A stretch of DNA of 64,000 bases from Phylloscopus collybita (Eukaryota; Chordata; Aves; Passeriformes; Phylloscopidae): the NCBI GenBank assembly GCA_027886175.1, contig JAJNNQ010000137.1:8312001-8376000 (forward strand), written 5' to 3'. The notes under the pieces were generated by a model, which made no database searches, had not been told where the DNA came from, and worked only from the letters and a program-made list of their open reading frames with translations. Every line of letters starts with the position of its first letter. Position 1 is the stretch's first letter. Positions 13,261 to 26,700 of the stretch are shown here, piece by piece. Made by a program: the position numbers and the translations under genes.

Positions 13261-14146
13261 TACTTCTTAATACTGTTTATACAAGACAAAAATCTATCAA
13301 AGGCTTGAAGGAGGGTGCATTGCCCAACTTCTCCCACTCTGCCTCTCCCCAGCTAATACTTCTTAGCAGACCCCCTGTCTCCCAGGGCACCAGTGAAGAT
13401 GGGAGGGGGGGGGGTCTGTCCTTTTTAAGTGTTATTATTAACTTCAAGTACTCTTGTTTCAATAAACTCACTAACAAGGATGAATCAATCTGTTCAGTTT
13501 AAGCAAAACAAAGCAAAGACAGTTTCACCACAATCCAGGGGCTCTTTACTGGGAGACAGAATTCAGCTAATGAAGAGCTCTCGACCACAGACTGCAAAAT
13601 TATAGTAACATTCAGTACTAAGATGAAAAGAGATAAATTCAGATGCAAACAAGGGCATGAATGCCAGCAGTAACAATGCTTAAGAGCCAAGCTAGAAGGA
13701 GTTGTGGTACATTCAGAATCAGGACAGATGTTTAAACCAAATGTAGATTTATTTATTTTTTTTTTTCTGGAAATCATTCATTTGGAACATGAATTTACTG
13801 GTAGAAATCAGATAACCTCTTTTACCCCACAGACAAGTCAGACCATCACAAGGCTATCTCTGACCTTAGGATGTGTTAAAAAATGGGGCAGTTTTTAAAA
13901 ATTGATTCATTGGTAGAAATACTTGTTAGGAATAGAAGAAATAGTTACAGTTGGTGAAAGGAAAGAAGAAAAACATTTGAAGTAAGTTTAAAAATGGAAA
14001 TACAGTCTAAGGAACAGCTGCTGACTCTTATTGGGAGTGAGTAGAATGTTCACAAATGTGTAATACGTGAAATGTCAAAATATTTCAATCAGTCATGTAC
14101 TTAGTAACACAACTAGGAATGCAGGTTTTTATTGGAAAAAAAGTTA

Positions 14147-14149
<3 letters not shown>
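13261..14149. other. Non-coding stretch with a short G run
   Basis: A G-rich run (GGGA followed by ten G) lies at 13,401-13,414 and a T run at about 13,756-13,766. No gene or recognised repeat was seen. Overlapping frames on both strands (up to 109 codons) have no domain. Confidence 0.6.

Positions 14150-14178
<29 letters not shown>
14150..14178. repeat. Poly(T) tract, 29 bases
   Basis: A pure T run. It may be the reverse complement of a poly(A) tail or a slippage product; no element body could be recognised beside it. Confidence 0.95.
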
Positions 14179-14181
<3 letters not shown>

Positions 14182-15624
14182 TTTTATAATTCCTATAGAG
14201 ACTATCAGGCATCTTGATGTGTTCTTTTTTCTACACACAAAGGTGGAACATGAACTTCCAACATTTTCTGTTTATGATGAGCAACATTCTTCTCCCATTT
14301 TCTCCATCTTTTGTCCTAACCCTTCAGATGGAAAATATGATTAAAGAGTGAATATTTCATAGCTGGAACGAATGAAATTTTTGATTTCAGCATATTGGGA
14401 GGATAGCACTTTTTCTGGATTTTGATGAACTTGAATGAATTAACCTTGCTTCTCTTTGGACATGTAAAAATTGTGAGGCAGTTACCCTCCTCCTTCTGTT
14501 TTCAACACAATGTAAACTACAATCCCCCTAGTGTTAACACAAGTGTCTTTCTTTACTTAGGGTAGATTTCATTCATTCAAGATAGATTATTTTTGAAAAT
14601 TTTAGTCTGTTTTTATTCAAATCCTATCAAAACGCTTACTGTTCTTTGGATTTTTGCTTTCTTTTGTTTTAATGTATTACACTTATTAAACACAAAGATA
14701 AAGAAAAATGCATTTTACCTTTCATTGGTCAAAATCCAGTCCATTTTACTTAGGGTGGTAATCCTACTAATGAGCTTGAGGTCATTTAAATAGAGGGCTT
14801 CCAAAAGACCCTCATTTCTAGGAAAATTTAACCCAGAAGAATGAAGCAGCTCTATCTCCCTTATCCAAAATTTACTACTAAAGAATTACTTTACAATTGC
14901 TATACAATCAGAAATTAATGCCTATTTCATACATCAGAGATTAAACATCTATGTAAGTTGTCAGATACCAATACTGGTCTAATTTTGAAACATAACTTCC
15001 AGCCTTAAATACAGGATTCTCTCTAATAACATGCTCTTATGCTTTTTTCATTGGTCGTGTTACAGTCATGTTACAGCTTCCTAAAATGAACAAGTTATAT
15101 TGAAATATATAACTGTAAAAATTGTAATGTTTGTTCAACATATGATTTTACAGGCATTTGCTGTTTATATTAATAACAAAAATTTAAAAGATGACGATTT
15201 TGAGGAGCAAGCAAACAAATGAAAACTTCCAAACCAAAAAATCTGCAACTAATCCTGACTGCTGCACTATAAGGAAGGTGCAAATGGCCTTCCTTACATG
15301 AGGACCAAGATGACAATAATTATATCATTTTCCTTCTAACTTTTTATGAATATGAATTGTGAAGCATTATTCCATCTGCCCATTTCAGCTGGGCTCTGGA
15401 ATCAAGGATGTGCACCTGAACAAGGACAGCAGACCCTGGTTTAAGAGTGTGCAGTTTTAGATGCCTCATGAAAGCCTTTCAGACCTGTGGAGTGAGAACA
15501 ACTTGGCAGATGCTGTCACACTTAGATAACTTTTATTTTGCCCTGTTTTTTTTCCTTATTACTCCATGACTTGTGCTTAGGATACGGGGTAGTCTCAGTT
15601 GGAAATTATTGCAGTGAGCAAAAA

Positions 15625-15637
15625 CACCCTCTAGTGG
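15625..15637 (-). promoter_or_regulatory. CTCF-core-like motif (weak)
   Basis: On the minus strand the sequence reads CCACTAGAGGGTG, one base off the vertebrate CTCF core pattern CCDSNAGRKGGC. A match of this quality occurs by chance many times per megabase, so occupancy is not implied. Confidence 0.25.
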
Positions 15638-17164
15638 TAATCCATAGCCCCAGACAGACCTTTGCTTGGTTTTCCTTATTTTTTTCTGTGAAGCTGTATT
15701 TATTTGTTTAGCACCTGGGGACCTTTGGCTGTTCAGAGGCACAGAGGCACCACATCTGAGTCTAAGCTCTTGAAACAGCTCTGCCTCTGTGGTGCCTTGG
15801 GCTGTGTCTCATGCACAGGGCACAGCACAGCATTTGTGAGCTCACACCCCCCCGGATGAGACATCTACTGACCAGGGTCCTGAAGCAAAGGGCGCCCTTT
15901 GATCTGTCCTACTACAGCTGAGAATTATACATATATACATGTATAAAAGGTCTAGTGGCTTTTTATGAACAGAAGAAGACTTTTAAGAGATGCCTGTGCC
16001 TTTTGGGACCTAGAACTGAGTCTTTTTATTTGCTACACGATCCAGTATCAGTTTGCTGCCCCATGACATGATCTAGTTTGCACACTAGAAAATTAGGTAT
16101 TTAAGACATCTTAGATCTTGGTCACAGACTTGAAAAAACTACAGGTGTTGAAGCTGACCAGACCTGCAGGACAGTGAACACTCCAAATACTAAATCTGAA
16201 AGTCCATTTTATTCTGTCATAAATCTCCATATAGAAATGACATTTTCCTGAGATGTTAACTGGTAAGATGCTTCCTAGAAGAGATCTATGGCCTATCAGG
16301 CAAAGAGCATGGATACCTGAGAGAGTGCTTCTCTCCTATTGGATTTCCAGGGGTTTGGGTGCTTAACTTTGATGGTTCTATAGTGTCAAATGCCATCTGT
16401 AGGTACAGCCCTTGACACTGTAATGACCAGAATACTCAGGTGACTTGGAAGGAAATTCCACACATCAAAAAAAGTTTGTAGAAAGAAAACAAGAGGAGTA
16501 GTGCATGTGAAACCATTCAAATGTGTTTGAAATGTAAAGCTATTCCAATACGTGTAAGTGACAATAAAAGAACTATTTATCTTTGAGTAAAAAGAGCAGC
16601 TGTGAAAACATTGGCTTTTCTCAACAGGGGCTTCTTCCAGGTGAGCTCAAATATTATCCATAAGCATATCAGAGCTGAACATTTATTTTTCTGAGATTTA
16701 CCAAGTAATTCCTGTGGTTATTATTTATTATTTTTAGACCTACTTCAGTTTTTTTGATTTTTTTTTCTTGAAGGCTGACAAATTTCAACCTCTGCTAGAC
16801 TGAAAAAGGAAAGCTCATATGTGGGGTTTGTCTGTTTTCTTCTGTTTTGTTTTTTTTTAATATTTGTTTTTTTAAATATTATGCAGAATATCTTAAGAAG
16901 ATATTCTATAAAAGCATCATCACACCATTTCTTTAAGCTTTGCTAAAAATCCTCTTGAGTGAAATCAAGTTGTAAATGTATGAAAAAGACAATTTTTATA
17001 AAGATTACATTCTGTCCAAGCATTTCCATTTTAATAAAGGCTTATTTTCATGGAGCAGGAGGTTTGAGTAATTGTATCCAATTTTGATATTTATTTTACT
17101 GTATCACTTAGAGATTCTGGCTGAAAAATGAACTGTACCAAGTTTACAATAAATGGTCATTCTT

Positions 17165-17198
17165 AAAAAAACCAACCAAACAAGAAACCAACAAAAAC
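17165..17198. repeat. Short A/C-rich tract
   Basis: About 34 bases of A with CC and C interruptions and a single G, similar in make-up to the longer A/C tracts at 5.7, 22.0, 23.6 and 35.3 kb. Confidence 0.75.
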
Positions 17199-18061
17199 AT
17201 ATGCCCCAATAATCCAAGAAAGAAAAATCCCTGAGCATATGAATGGCCATGATGTCTAATACAGAATAGATGACAGAGTCTTTTACAAACTGGGCTTCAG
17301 AAACAGTACAGTCTAACTTTTCAGAACTTTCGAGCACACATAATCCTCACAGACATGAAATAAAAAAGGCATCATTTTTTTCAAAATTAGGACATAGAGG
17401 ATTTGTCTAGTTCTTTTCAAACTGCAGGAGTGAAACTTCAGTCAGTATTCTATAACCAGTCAAGTACCGTAAATTAAAAAAAAAAAAAAAATCATTACTC
17501 TCTAAAGATAATGTTTTATCTTACACTTTGGCCTGATCCTGCTTTGCATTCGGAGTAGTTGTTGCTCCTTTGGTTTATGTACTTGAGATTATAATTTTTA
17601 TTACCACATAGTACCACATTAATTTTCCTTAATACTGTAGGTGACTTATTCTGTTCAACTCAGAAATATCTTATTGACACTAGCTTTTGGCTCAGTGGCC
17701 TGAAGAGTTTTACTTTTCTTTCTCCCAGTTTTCTAACCACACTGTGAAGAGGAGATGGGATGCAACAGAATGCCACCTGGCTTTTGAATGTCTCCAAAGC
17801 TTTTATCTGTTCATCCAGATGGCTCAATTTGCATTGACAGTTTTTGTGGCCACTTCAATTAGCTTAAGCTGCTTCATGGTGCATCCAATTATCTCAGTAT
17901 GCATTTTAAAAGAACCTTAAATCCAAGAGCAGATTTTAAATGCTGGAAAAAAAAAAAACTTACATTAAAAATAAAGCAAAACCCCCAATTGTCCCCAAAA
18001 TGTTTAAATATATGGTGATAAATTTCCAGTACTGTAGGATACATAGTGTTAGATGACTTTA

Positions 18062-18137
18062 TAAATATTATATTATATTATATTATATTATATTATATTA
18101 TATTATATTATATTGTAGTGTGTATATATATATATAA
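18062..18137. repeat. TATTA pentanucleotide microsatellite plus TA run
   Basis: About ten perfect TATTA units (roughly 18,065-18,114) are followed after a short TG-containing spacer by a TA dinucleotide run (about 18,122-18,136). The pentamer array is uninterrupted, which suggests recent expansion and likely length variation. Confidence 0.95.
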
Positions 18138-18526
18138 AGCTTGCTATGGTACAGAAAAGATAATTCATCTTTTTAATGTTTTTCTAACTTTTTATTTCTT
18201 CTTTCTTTTAGATTGTAGCACATTCAGCATTCTGAAAAACAATATTAAACATAGGCCATTGTTATATAAATACAGATATGGAGTAAATTTTACTTTTGTG
18301 GCCGTTAGTGTAAAAAGATTAAATCTAGATCAATTTTTACTAACATAGAGTAGATTATTGTTTGACTGTGGTGAAATATATTTCACCTAAACTTCCTTTC
18401 TAAACATCAGGAAAACACATTGGAATTTTTAAATTATATTTTGAAGATTAACCCAATCCCAAACATTTAATGAAATAAATCTTGCATGTAGTAGGAAAAG
18501 TTTTTTTCATTTTTCTTGTCTTAGTG

Positions 18527-18567
<41 letters not shown>
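18527..18567. repeat. Poly(A) tract, 41 bases
   Basis: An uninterrupted A run. No element body is recognised upstream, although a retroposed tail is possible. Bird CR1 elements do not end in poly(A), so this is not a CR1 tail. Confidence 0.95.
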
Positions 18568-18569
<2 letters not shown>

Positions 18570-19807
18570 CTTTTGGTCAGATTGATCAGGAAGACAGTAT
18601 TTCATTTTTAATATGATCAACAAAATATTTTTGGTGTGTCCCATGTAATCAATTTGTTGTCAGCCTGACAATGCCCCATTTACATTTGCCAACATCGACT
18701 AATACGGCACCTGTAATACTTTATCAAACTTACATTATGTTAAATCTGCTGCAAATGTGTAACTGGTCTGTATCACAAGTCCATCACATCCTGGAGACTT
18801 CAGATTTACCATACATTCCAATTAGCTGATTTTGTGAGCTATGTAGAGGCTGCTTCTGGAGTTCTGATCTACCACTAGATAGAGGTGCCTGCTCAAATTT
18901 TTAGCTTACCACATAAATTGCTAGAGCTGAAATGTTGCAGTGTGACTTCAGTGTATCATCCCACAATCTCTGTTCATTGTCTTATTTCAGCTACATTTAT
19001 CCATTAGGTTTGTCTTAATTGTGGAGGTGCTACTTGAAGTTTTAATGAAGGTATACAGCTGTTTTTGTATTCATAAGAAATTGGAAAAGTAGAATGCAAA
19101 AATGTAAATGGAGCAGGGAGAAGGGATAATATAGTCCAAATTTTCAACTTTATTCTCATTTAAGAATAAAAAAAATGGCAGTAAGACACAACTTAAGTGG
19201 AAGAAAACAGACTGATTTGTAATTTGATTGAGCTGAAACTGGGTTCCACTGCCTTAAAGTATTTGTTTTTGTGGGTTTATTTGTTTTTTATCAACCATGA
19301 CTGTGCCTGATTTTTTATCCACATAAAATGAAAGATGTTATAGCAAGGAACAGAAATTGCTTAAAAATTAAAGTTAAAAAAAAGAATACCTTATGTTCAT
19401 AAGAGTAAGGAAGAAATTGCATGACTGGTATTTTTCTTCTCTGCTGTTCCAAAGTACTTTTCACATCCCTCCAATAATACTGTGTCATGTCTTAGTTTGT
19501 GATGAATTTGACAAAGCTCCCTGACCAATAGTTTCCACTAGAAGGTGTCATCTCCTTAGTCATGTCTGTGTGAATATTGATGTATATGTTAGTCATTACT
19601 GAGACCTACCAAGATATTGTATTACTCCAGCTTCTGGTATAGAAATCAGATAAACACATTGAGAGAATGATTATTTTTCAGGAAAAGTCCAATGTGACTG
19701 GAATTAGCTTAACTAATGCAGTTATGTGATTTTAGCAGAGGTTTCTTTTAATGATCACATTTCCTTTTAGGTCTCAATTTTTAAAGCCCTGCCTTATTCT
19801 TTAAAGG
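18568..19807. other. AT-rich non-coding stretch, nothing assignable
   Basis: No gene or recognised repeat was seen between the poly(A) tract and the CR1 copy. A weak CTCF-like word (CCACTAGAAGGTG) occurs near 19,536. Confidence 0.6.
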
Positions 19808-20178
19808 ATGCAAAGCTGGTAGAGTGCCCAAAGGAGGGTCACAGAGACAGTGAAGGGACTTGAGGGGAAGCTGTATGAGGAGTGTCTGATGTCACTTGGT
19901 CTGTTCAACCTGGAGGAGACTGAGGGAAGACTTCACTGTGGTCTGAACATCCTTGTGAGTGGCAGATGAGGGGTAGAGATTGATCTTATCTCTGGAGACC
20001 AGTGACAGGAAAGAAGGAAATGGCCTGAGCTCAGGGGAGGTTTAGGTTGGATATCACGGAAAGGTTTTTCACCTGGAGGGTGGCTGGGCACTGGAACAGC
20101 CTCCCCAGAGAAGTGGTCACAGCACCAAGCCTGACAAGACTTCAAGGACCATTTAGGCAGTACTCTCAGGCGTGTTAA
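19808..20178 (+). mobile_element. CR1 LINE fragment, older subfamily
   Basis: The segment follows the C-terminal coding and 3' region of CR1: AGAGTGCCCAAAGGAGGGTC, a TGAGGAGTGTCTGATGTCAC block, GTTCAACCTGGAGGAGACTG, a GACCAGTGACAGGA word, GGGAGGTTTAGGTTGGATAT, and CTGGGCACTGGAACAGCCTC followed by AGAAGTGGTCACAGCACCAA. It stops near CTCTCAGGCGTG, so the terminal repeats are missing. The copy is truncated at both ends and diverged. No functional reverse transcriptase remains. The word order suggests a CR1 subfamily different from the copy at 51.3 kb. Confidence 0.9.
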
Positions 20179-22030
20179 AGCAGCCTACTACATTTACATT
20201 TCTCTACTTAACGGATCAGAAAACAAAACCTCATCCTATAGGTTTACAGACAAAGGTGTGACAGCTTTAATCCCTTCTTAATGTGTAAGCACACTACAAA
20301 AACAGAATAATGCAATTTGATGGCATGAAAATGAGTAAAGCAAAGTTACTGGATACTTTGTTGCCATAGGCTAAGAAAACGATTATACTGGTTCATTGCA
20401 TACTCAGAAACTTGTTGAGCAGAGGGAATTTGAACATGTGTCTGAGCCTTCTGCGCAATTATTTTATATCTCACATTGCTGATTGATTCTGACTAAGCAG
20501 TTTTCCTTCCTGTTATTTGCCATGTACAGCAGTATCTGTTCATTCTTCTGTGTTTTCTATGTTACATTCCTCATTCCTCAGACTCCTTTTCATCTTTCAA
20601 GGTCCACACTGTTCCTTCTTATAATTCCTGTTTTTTAACAGTGAATTCACCCCGGCAATGGACAAAAGAAATCCTTGGCTCTTACATAGCCAAATTGGAA
20701 AAGATGCCAGAATAAAGAAAAGATTAAATAGAGCAGAAAAAAAAGTCACCATATGGATGCTATTGGTGCAGGAGAATAGCCAAGTGCACTGTAGAAATTC
20801 CCACTTGGAAGATACAAGGAAGTAGTGTTTGTTTAGCTCGTGCTGCTGCCAATCCAAAGGACTATCATGACCTGTAAAGTAAACCCAGGAGGTGGAAGGA
20901 TTGTCTCATAAAGGGAAACACAAATATTGCAAATTCAGTTTTCATTGTGAGCAAATGTACATGAAGAATGAATTAAAAATTTAGAGAATTCCTCTCAGTG
21001 CTACCATATGTGAAAGTATGAATCAGCCCAGCTAACTCAAGGTTATGAGGCACCTCTAGTGACAGACATCTTCAATCTAGAAAGAAGTTGTAGAGCCAAC
21101 AGCTGGTACAAAGGCAAAAATCAGATCAATTTGGACTGGAAGAGAGACCCATATATTTAAAAACCAATTAACCATCATTAACTACCATCTGACTAGCTGT
21201 CATTATTCATATTTTAATAATACTGGTACATTTGCATCTCTGTGGGGATTGCATGGAGATCATATAGGTTCCATATTGAACTTCCCAGTGAAATATGTAA
21301 TGATCTCTGGAAAATCACAGTAAATTGCATCTTTGAGATGTCATATTAGGTCTGTAAGAGGATGGAGGAATGAATGAGGTATGAATCCACAAAGATGACA
21401 GATGTTGTACTCCAATGAGGAAAGAGCCTGAACTTTCATTTAAAAAACTGTGAAAGAAAATCATCCAGAGAAAAGAAGAGAAATCAGAACAGTCTTTGAA
21501 GCTGACAGTCGCAGAAAGAAAACTTAATCTTTGTCTATGGTTTAGCTGGGAGATTATTTTACAGTAGAATTGACTCGTATATTATTATGTACTGATTTAA
21601 AGTTTATTGCAGTCTCAGAAGTTGGTAGAAGGTTAAATTTTGGTCCTTTCAAAATGCATTGTCACTTTTAGCTCAAACACTGAATTTAAGGACATGTTTC
21701 TGTCACAGTATTCTTGTTTTATAACCTATTTTTTTTTAATAAATTGGCTGAGAAAAAAGATTCAAAGGAATGTTTTGAAGTTGAATACAGGTTACACTAA
21801 TTGGGGATACACATACATATTCTACCATCTTTTTTTCACAACTTCAAAACTGGCTTCTGATATTAAGTAACACCTCAAAATCTGCTGCTGATCTAATACC
21901 TGAGCATGATGTTCAAAAAATGTCTCACCCTCATGAGTGAAGATCAAGTAAATATCTCACTTTCTCAGTTATCAAAGAAGTAGAAGTGGTTTGTGTAAAT
22001 ACAAAATTATTGCAGATCATCAAATAATGG
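20179..22030. other. AT-rich non-coding stretch, nothing assignable
   Basis: No gene or recognised repeat. Frames are at most about 86 codons without domains. Confidence 0.6.
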
Positions 22031-22092
22031 CAAAAAACAAACAAACAAACAAAACCCACAAAAACAACAAACCACCAAACAAAAAACCAAAA
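22031..22092. repeat. A/C-rich tract (CAAA units)
   Basis: Several CAAA units are followed by mixed A/C sequence without G or T. It is the same type as the tracts at 5.7 and 23.6 kb and has the same strand polarity. Confidence 0.9.
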
Positions 22093-23642
22093 TCTTGTTA
22101 TGCTTTTAATGATGAAAACTAAACGCAATCTGGTAAAAAATAATAATAATAAAAAATTCCTTAATATGGATTCTAGCATTGATGACTGCATTCTGTTTTT
22201 CCTTTGTCAGACTACGAAGGTCATCAGTTGCACTTCCCTGCAGTGAAAAATAGCCACAGAGAAATGCTGGATCCAAAATTATTCACAAACATTTGCACGT
22301 TGTCCCCTTTGCCTCAAGGTACCCTACAATCCACGAATCATCCCTGCTGAGAAAGGGCAAGTCTGAAACCACTTATGTGTTGTCCCAAAGATCGAGCATT
22401 AAATAAAATCTGAATACTTTAAAATTCAGCTTCATTAAAGCATATGGACAATATATTTCAGTCTTTGGTGCTGAAAGACCTCAGCTTTGGGGAATTTTCT
22501 TAGAATTTGAGCATTTATCATTTACATTCTTATATATATCATTGTATTCAAGAAGCTGCAAATAAGCAAATCAGCGAAAGCAAGAAGCATAAGGAGTCAC
22601 TCAGTGCTGAGTTATCTTGCTTGATAGGAAATGCATATAACTAATGTATGGATAGGAAAAATAGCACAACAGTTTAGACTGTATTAATTCTGCCTGTCAA
22701 ATGCAGAACAGTTTTAAACTTGCTTTATTTTTGGTTTATATTTCTGCTGTTTCAGTACAGTGTAACAGGACATGTTTGTACTAGACTCTGCCTACGAGAG
22801 CCCTTACAATCCAGGTATATAATGAAGTTAGGACATTTTAATAGGTTACACAAATAGTGATTACTATACCTCCTTTCTTCAACTGTTGTTAGTGAATTGT
22901 ATAAAATTGTAATTTAACCCTCTTTTCCTGAACTTTGTTACTCCATTTAACTTCATTTTTGCCACAGTTTCAAGTAAATCAAGTATGGCAATATCAATTC
23001 CATACCAATTATGTAAAAATTCAGTTTCTGATTTTTTTTTTTAACTTGAAAATTAATTTCTGTTATTCTAGAAATAATGACTTCCTTGCCTGGAGATATG
23101 CTTAAATATTAAAACTTGAGTAGTTCTAAGTCTTTCTGAAGCTGTGTGGGGAAATTCACTGTGGCTGTTTTGGCATTCTGAATTAAATAAATGCCAATCA
23201 CTATTTGAGGAAGTTTATTTTACCCACTTCCTTTCTGTCAGCTGGAAGTCAAGAAACCCAACAGTTCTTTGAAAAATGAGATTTAGAAGCTGCTCCAGTG
23301 TAAATGGTTCTGGGTTCATGTTCTTTTATTATTTCAGTCAAGAATGGTAATAATTAAACATATATATTAAATCTGTAACAATTGTGCTATTGGAAACATG
23401 GTAAAAATTTCAATTGAAAATGTTATTCATTTGTATAATGTAAACTGTACTGATAGAAAAAATATTTTTAGAAAATTTTATATATTTCTAAACATGCTTA
23501 TAATCATAATATACAGCATACTGCCCCAAGTCTATTTTTATCAAACTAGTTAACAGGCTTAATTTGTTTGCCAAAACTGGATTTCTGACAACTGTTTCCC
23601 ATTTTGATTCAAATAACTTTTTTCAAAATAAGGGATGAACAT
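22093..23642. other. AT-rich non-coding stretch, nothing assignable
   Basis: No gene or recognised repeat. Includes a short TAATAATAAT run near 22,140-22,152 and TA-rich words near 22,532-22,539. Confidence 0.6.
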
Positions 23643-23700
23643 TAAAACAAAGCAAAACAAACAAAAAACCCCAAAAAACCAAAACCAACAAAGCAAAAAA
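23643..23700. repeat. A/C-rich tract
   Basis: About 58 bases of A with C interruptions, including CCCC and two lone G. It shares composition and polarity with the other A/C tracts in the window. Confidence 0.88.
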
Positions 23701-26700
23701 GCTTTCAATATTTTGAAAGCATTTCTGAATTTCTGAAAAACACTTTCTCCCGTTTAATGACAAAAGTGGAGATACTAAATCTCTAACCAAATTTAAATGT
23801 ACATTCAAACATATTAGGACAAAATTCAGTATCTGCAATTGTAACTCAGTGCACATGGATCACTTTCCAAAGTGTTGCAAGGGCTCATTTGTCTTTCTTA
23901 ATTCCATCCATCAGGTAATTTTTATCATTTAAAATGTTCCTGAGAGCAATAATTAAAGAAATTACATGCCAGGCAAGGTTTCTGCTTGTTTATGGGCCTT
24001 TTTGAGGAAATAAGAGGGGCTTTGACACCTTGAAGTCATATTTGTAAAAGTCAGGTAGTAAAACAGAAGAGAATTTTTCACTATCTGATATCACAGTTAA
24101 ACATGCTGTGGCTGATCTGTGGATTCAGGGCATGGGCTGCTGTGGCTCCTGCTTCCAGGGCTGTACACAAAACTACAGCTCACTGTCACTCAGCCTCCAG
24201 CCACAGCAACCACAGCTAAGTACAGACTTTCAGAACCTTCCCAGCTGGGAAAGTCTCTCTGTACTCAGCCAGCAAGGGGAGATGAGCATCCTACCTTTTG
24301 CCTTCATCCTGAAAGGAAGGAAGATTTTTACCTGAATTCAAGGTATTCAGAACCAGGCATGTGGCTCAGAAAGATGAGCAAGACCAGATTGTAGAACCAA
24401 TATCCAGAACAGATTGTGGCTTTCTGAGAGATGTTTTTGCCTTTTCCGATAGTGCTGCCACAATCTCTCGCATAAAATATTTAATCATCCACCTCAAAAA
24501 AAGAAAAAGTAAGAATAAGGAGATCCAAAAAGATCTAAGTAGGCTACAGCTGATACAATTCTGCCAGAGGAACATGTCTAAGACATATGGACATGAAGAA
24601 GTAACATATTAAACTTTATTTTAGCTCCAAGAGAAAAATCAAACAAAAAAAAAAATCGTGACTGCAGCAAAAAATTCTGAGTAGAACGAAGGAGGTGATA
24701 TTAATTTTCATGATCTTACATTTCAAATTCAGTGAATGAAAAATTCAGTGTGATGTTTACCATGTTTGTATTATTGCTTGGAATCATGCAATAGGCTCAC
24801 AGAGACATAGTGAACACTGATGGGGAGAAAGGTTCACAGCTTCTTATGAAGTGATGTAACTGATCAACCATCCAAACTCATATTAAATTGGCTGAAGCCA
24901 GGTCTCTGATGAGACACAGAAGTAAAGTTTTAGGTTCCACAAAGAGCACTGACATAGCCCAAGGAATCCTCCAGTGTGCTGAAGAAATGAAGATAAGGAC
25001 ATGGAAAGGTTTTATTCACTTTCAAAAAACATAACATTTCTGGTATTATCAAAATGAATTATTTGAGAAATTATATTTCATTAATAAATTTGGCACAAGC
25101 AATAAATCCAGTGGCCATCCATCTTCCAGTTTATAATGTTAAGAATTCTGGGGATTCTAGTAGAATCTCCTGGGGATGTCAGAAGTGCAAATCTTGTTAC
25201 CATGAGATTTCTTTCAGTAAGAAATCTTACTCTTTTATCCTTTATTTCTGCTTAACATCAATGCATACGCAGACAAAAAGATTTCTCTTGAATTTTGCAA
25301 AACATTTAAAACGAATATTTGCTTCCAAGCAGCTGGATTAGTCAAAAGTCATATCTATGTCTCTGTTGATGCCTTTTCCACATCCCAGATATGCCAGTAT
25401 GCAGCCCACAATACAGCATTCAGTAGCCCTCAGTCCAGCAGTTGGTGACCCAGCAAACTGTGACCCAGAAGTGCAGTCTAACAAATACCTACTTGGAGAA
25501 ATTACTAAATTAATTATTGCAATTCTTTCATTAGGGCTTTGAAGGCTTAGAAAAAAATAAAAAATTTGTTGTTTTATTTTGATGTTTCTTTTTTCCTGCT
25601 CTTTTTAAAAGTCATGTTTTACTTTGAATAAAAATATCCTATGGTCTGTGTTAGGAATAAAGATATATTCTTAGAATAAATCTTTCTGCTTGACAATCTC
25701 TGCTTATAGAAATAAAGTACAGCATTTAACAATGCACACATCCACCTCTTTCTCTTGACAGTTATAAACCTTTGATCTATTAGTTTATGCATTAATGCAA
25801 GAAAAGATATTAGTTTCTAGATATGTGCAGCTTAACTTTCTCTTTTATTATTCATTAAATTTCATTTTCCTTCCACCCAGCCAGTCTCTTTTCTTGAGTA
25901 TGATGGACTCCTGCAGTGCTGTGAAAATGTTAACACAAAAAATATGTCACTGCATGAGTAATATTTTGTAATTCATTGAAAACATTTTATATTATCTATG
26001 ATTTTTTACTGTTCAACTGCAGCTTCATATGAAATGAAACCTACACTCTGAAGGTATAAGACAGAGGAATGATAGACCATTTCCCTTCAGAATTCTATAT
26101 TTAAAATTCTGGCAGAAGTTGGTGCTTACAGGTTGCATTTGTCTGTTTCTGAAAAAGAGAAAACAGAAGCAAATTTGAATCTAGCTGTTCACCAAAGACT
26201 TGGAGATCTCTGTCCTGAATGATAATAATCAGAAACATATGTAGGATAAACATAAAGGGCAATTTGTGACCAAGTGTTCAATAAAGAAGGCAATTCAAAA
26301 GATCAACTTTCATGATTCATGCCATTGTAGGTGCAAGTCCCTTAAGCAGAAATCCTTAGTATAGTATATCCTGAAAACACCTTTTGTTTTTTTTTTCTTT
26401 CTTTTTACAACAATAATCCCATATTATTTCTTCCCTTTCTTTTTCATCACTTCTAGACAAGCTAGTATCAGATTTTCCGAGTTATTGTAAGAAAATCACT
26501 TAAGAAATAAATAGTGGGCAAGTATTAATTAAAACTTTTTCACAATGAGTGCGAAGTACATCAAATTTTGTAACATAGTGGAAATTTCTGGGGGCAGCTA
26601 AACTGACTGGTTTGGGTGTCTGAGCTGCTGCAGTTGGTTCCCTCACTCCCTTATAATGGCAAACATCAGCAGACACAGAGTTATTTCTTTGTCTTCATGC

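Larger units (their letters stand above)
14179..18059. other. AT-rich non-coding stretch with one CTCF-like motif
   Basis: No gene or clear repeat. Minor items: a CTCF-core-like motif at 15,625-15,637 on the minus strand, a T-rich run at about 16,848-16,875, an A/C-rich run at 17,165-17,198, and a 17-base A run near 17,475-17,491. A GC-richer stretch lies at about 15,730-15,900. Confidence 0.55.

Noticed and set aside
17521..17580. Resemblance to a palindromic reptile repeat starting GGCCTGATCCTGC
   Set aside because: Only about 20 bases resemble it and the complementary arm is absent.
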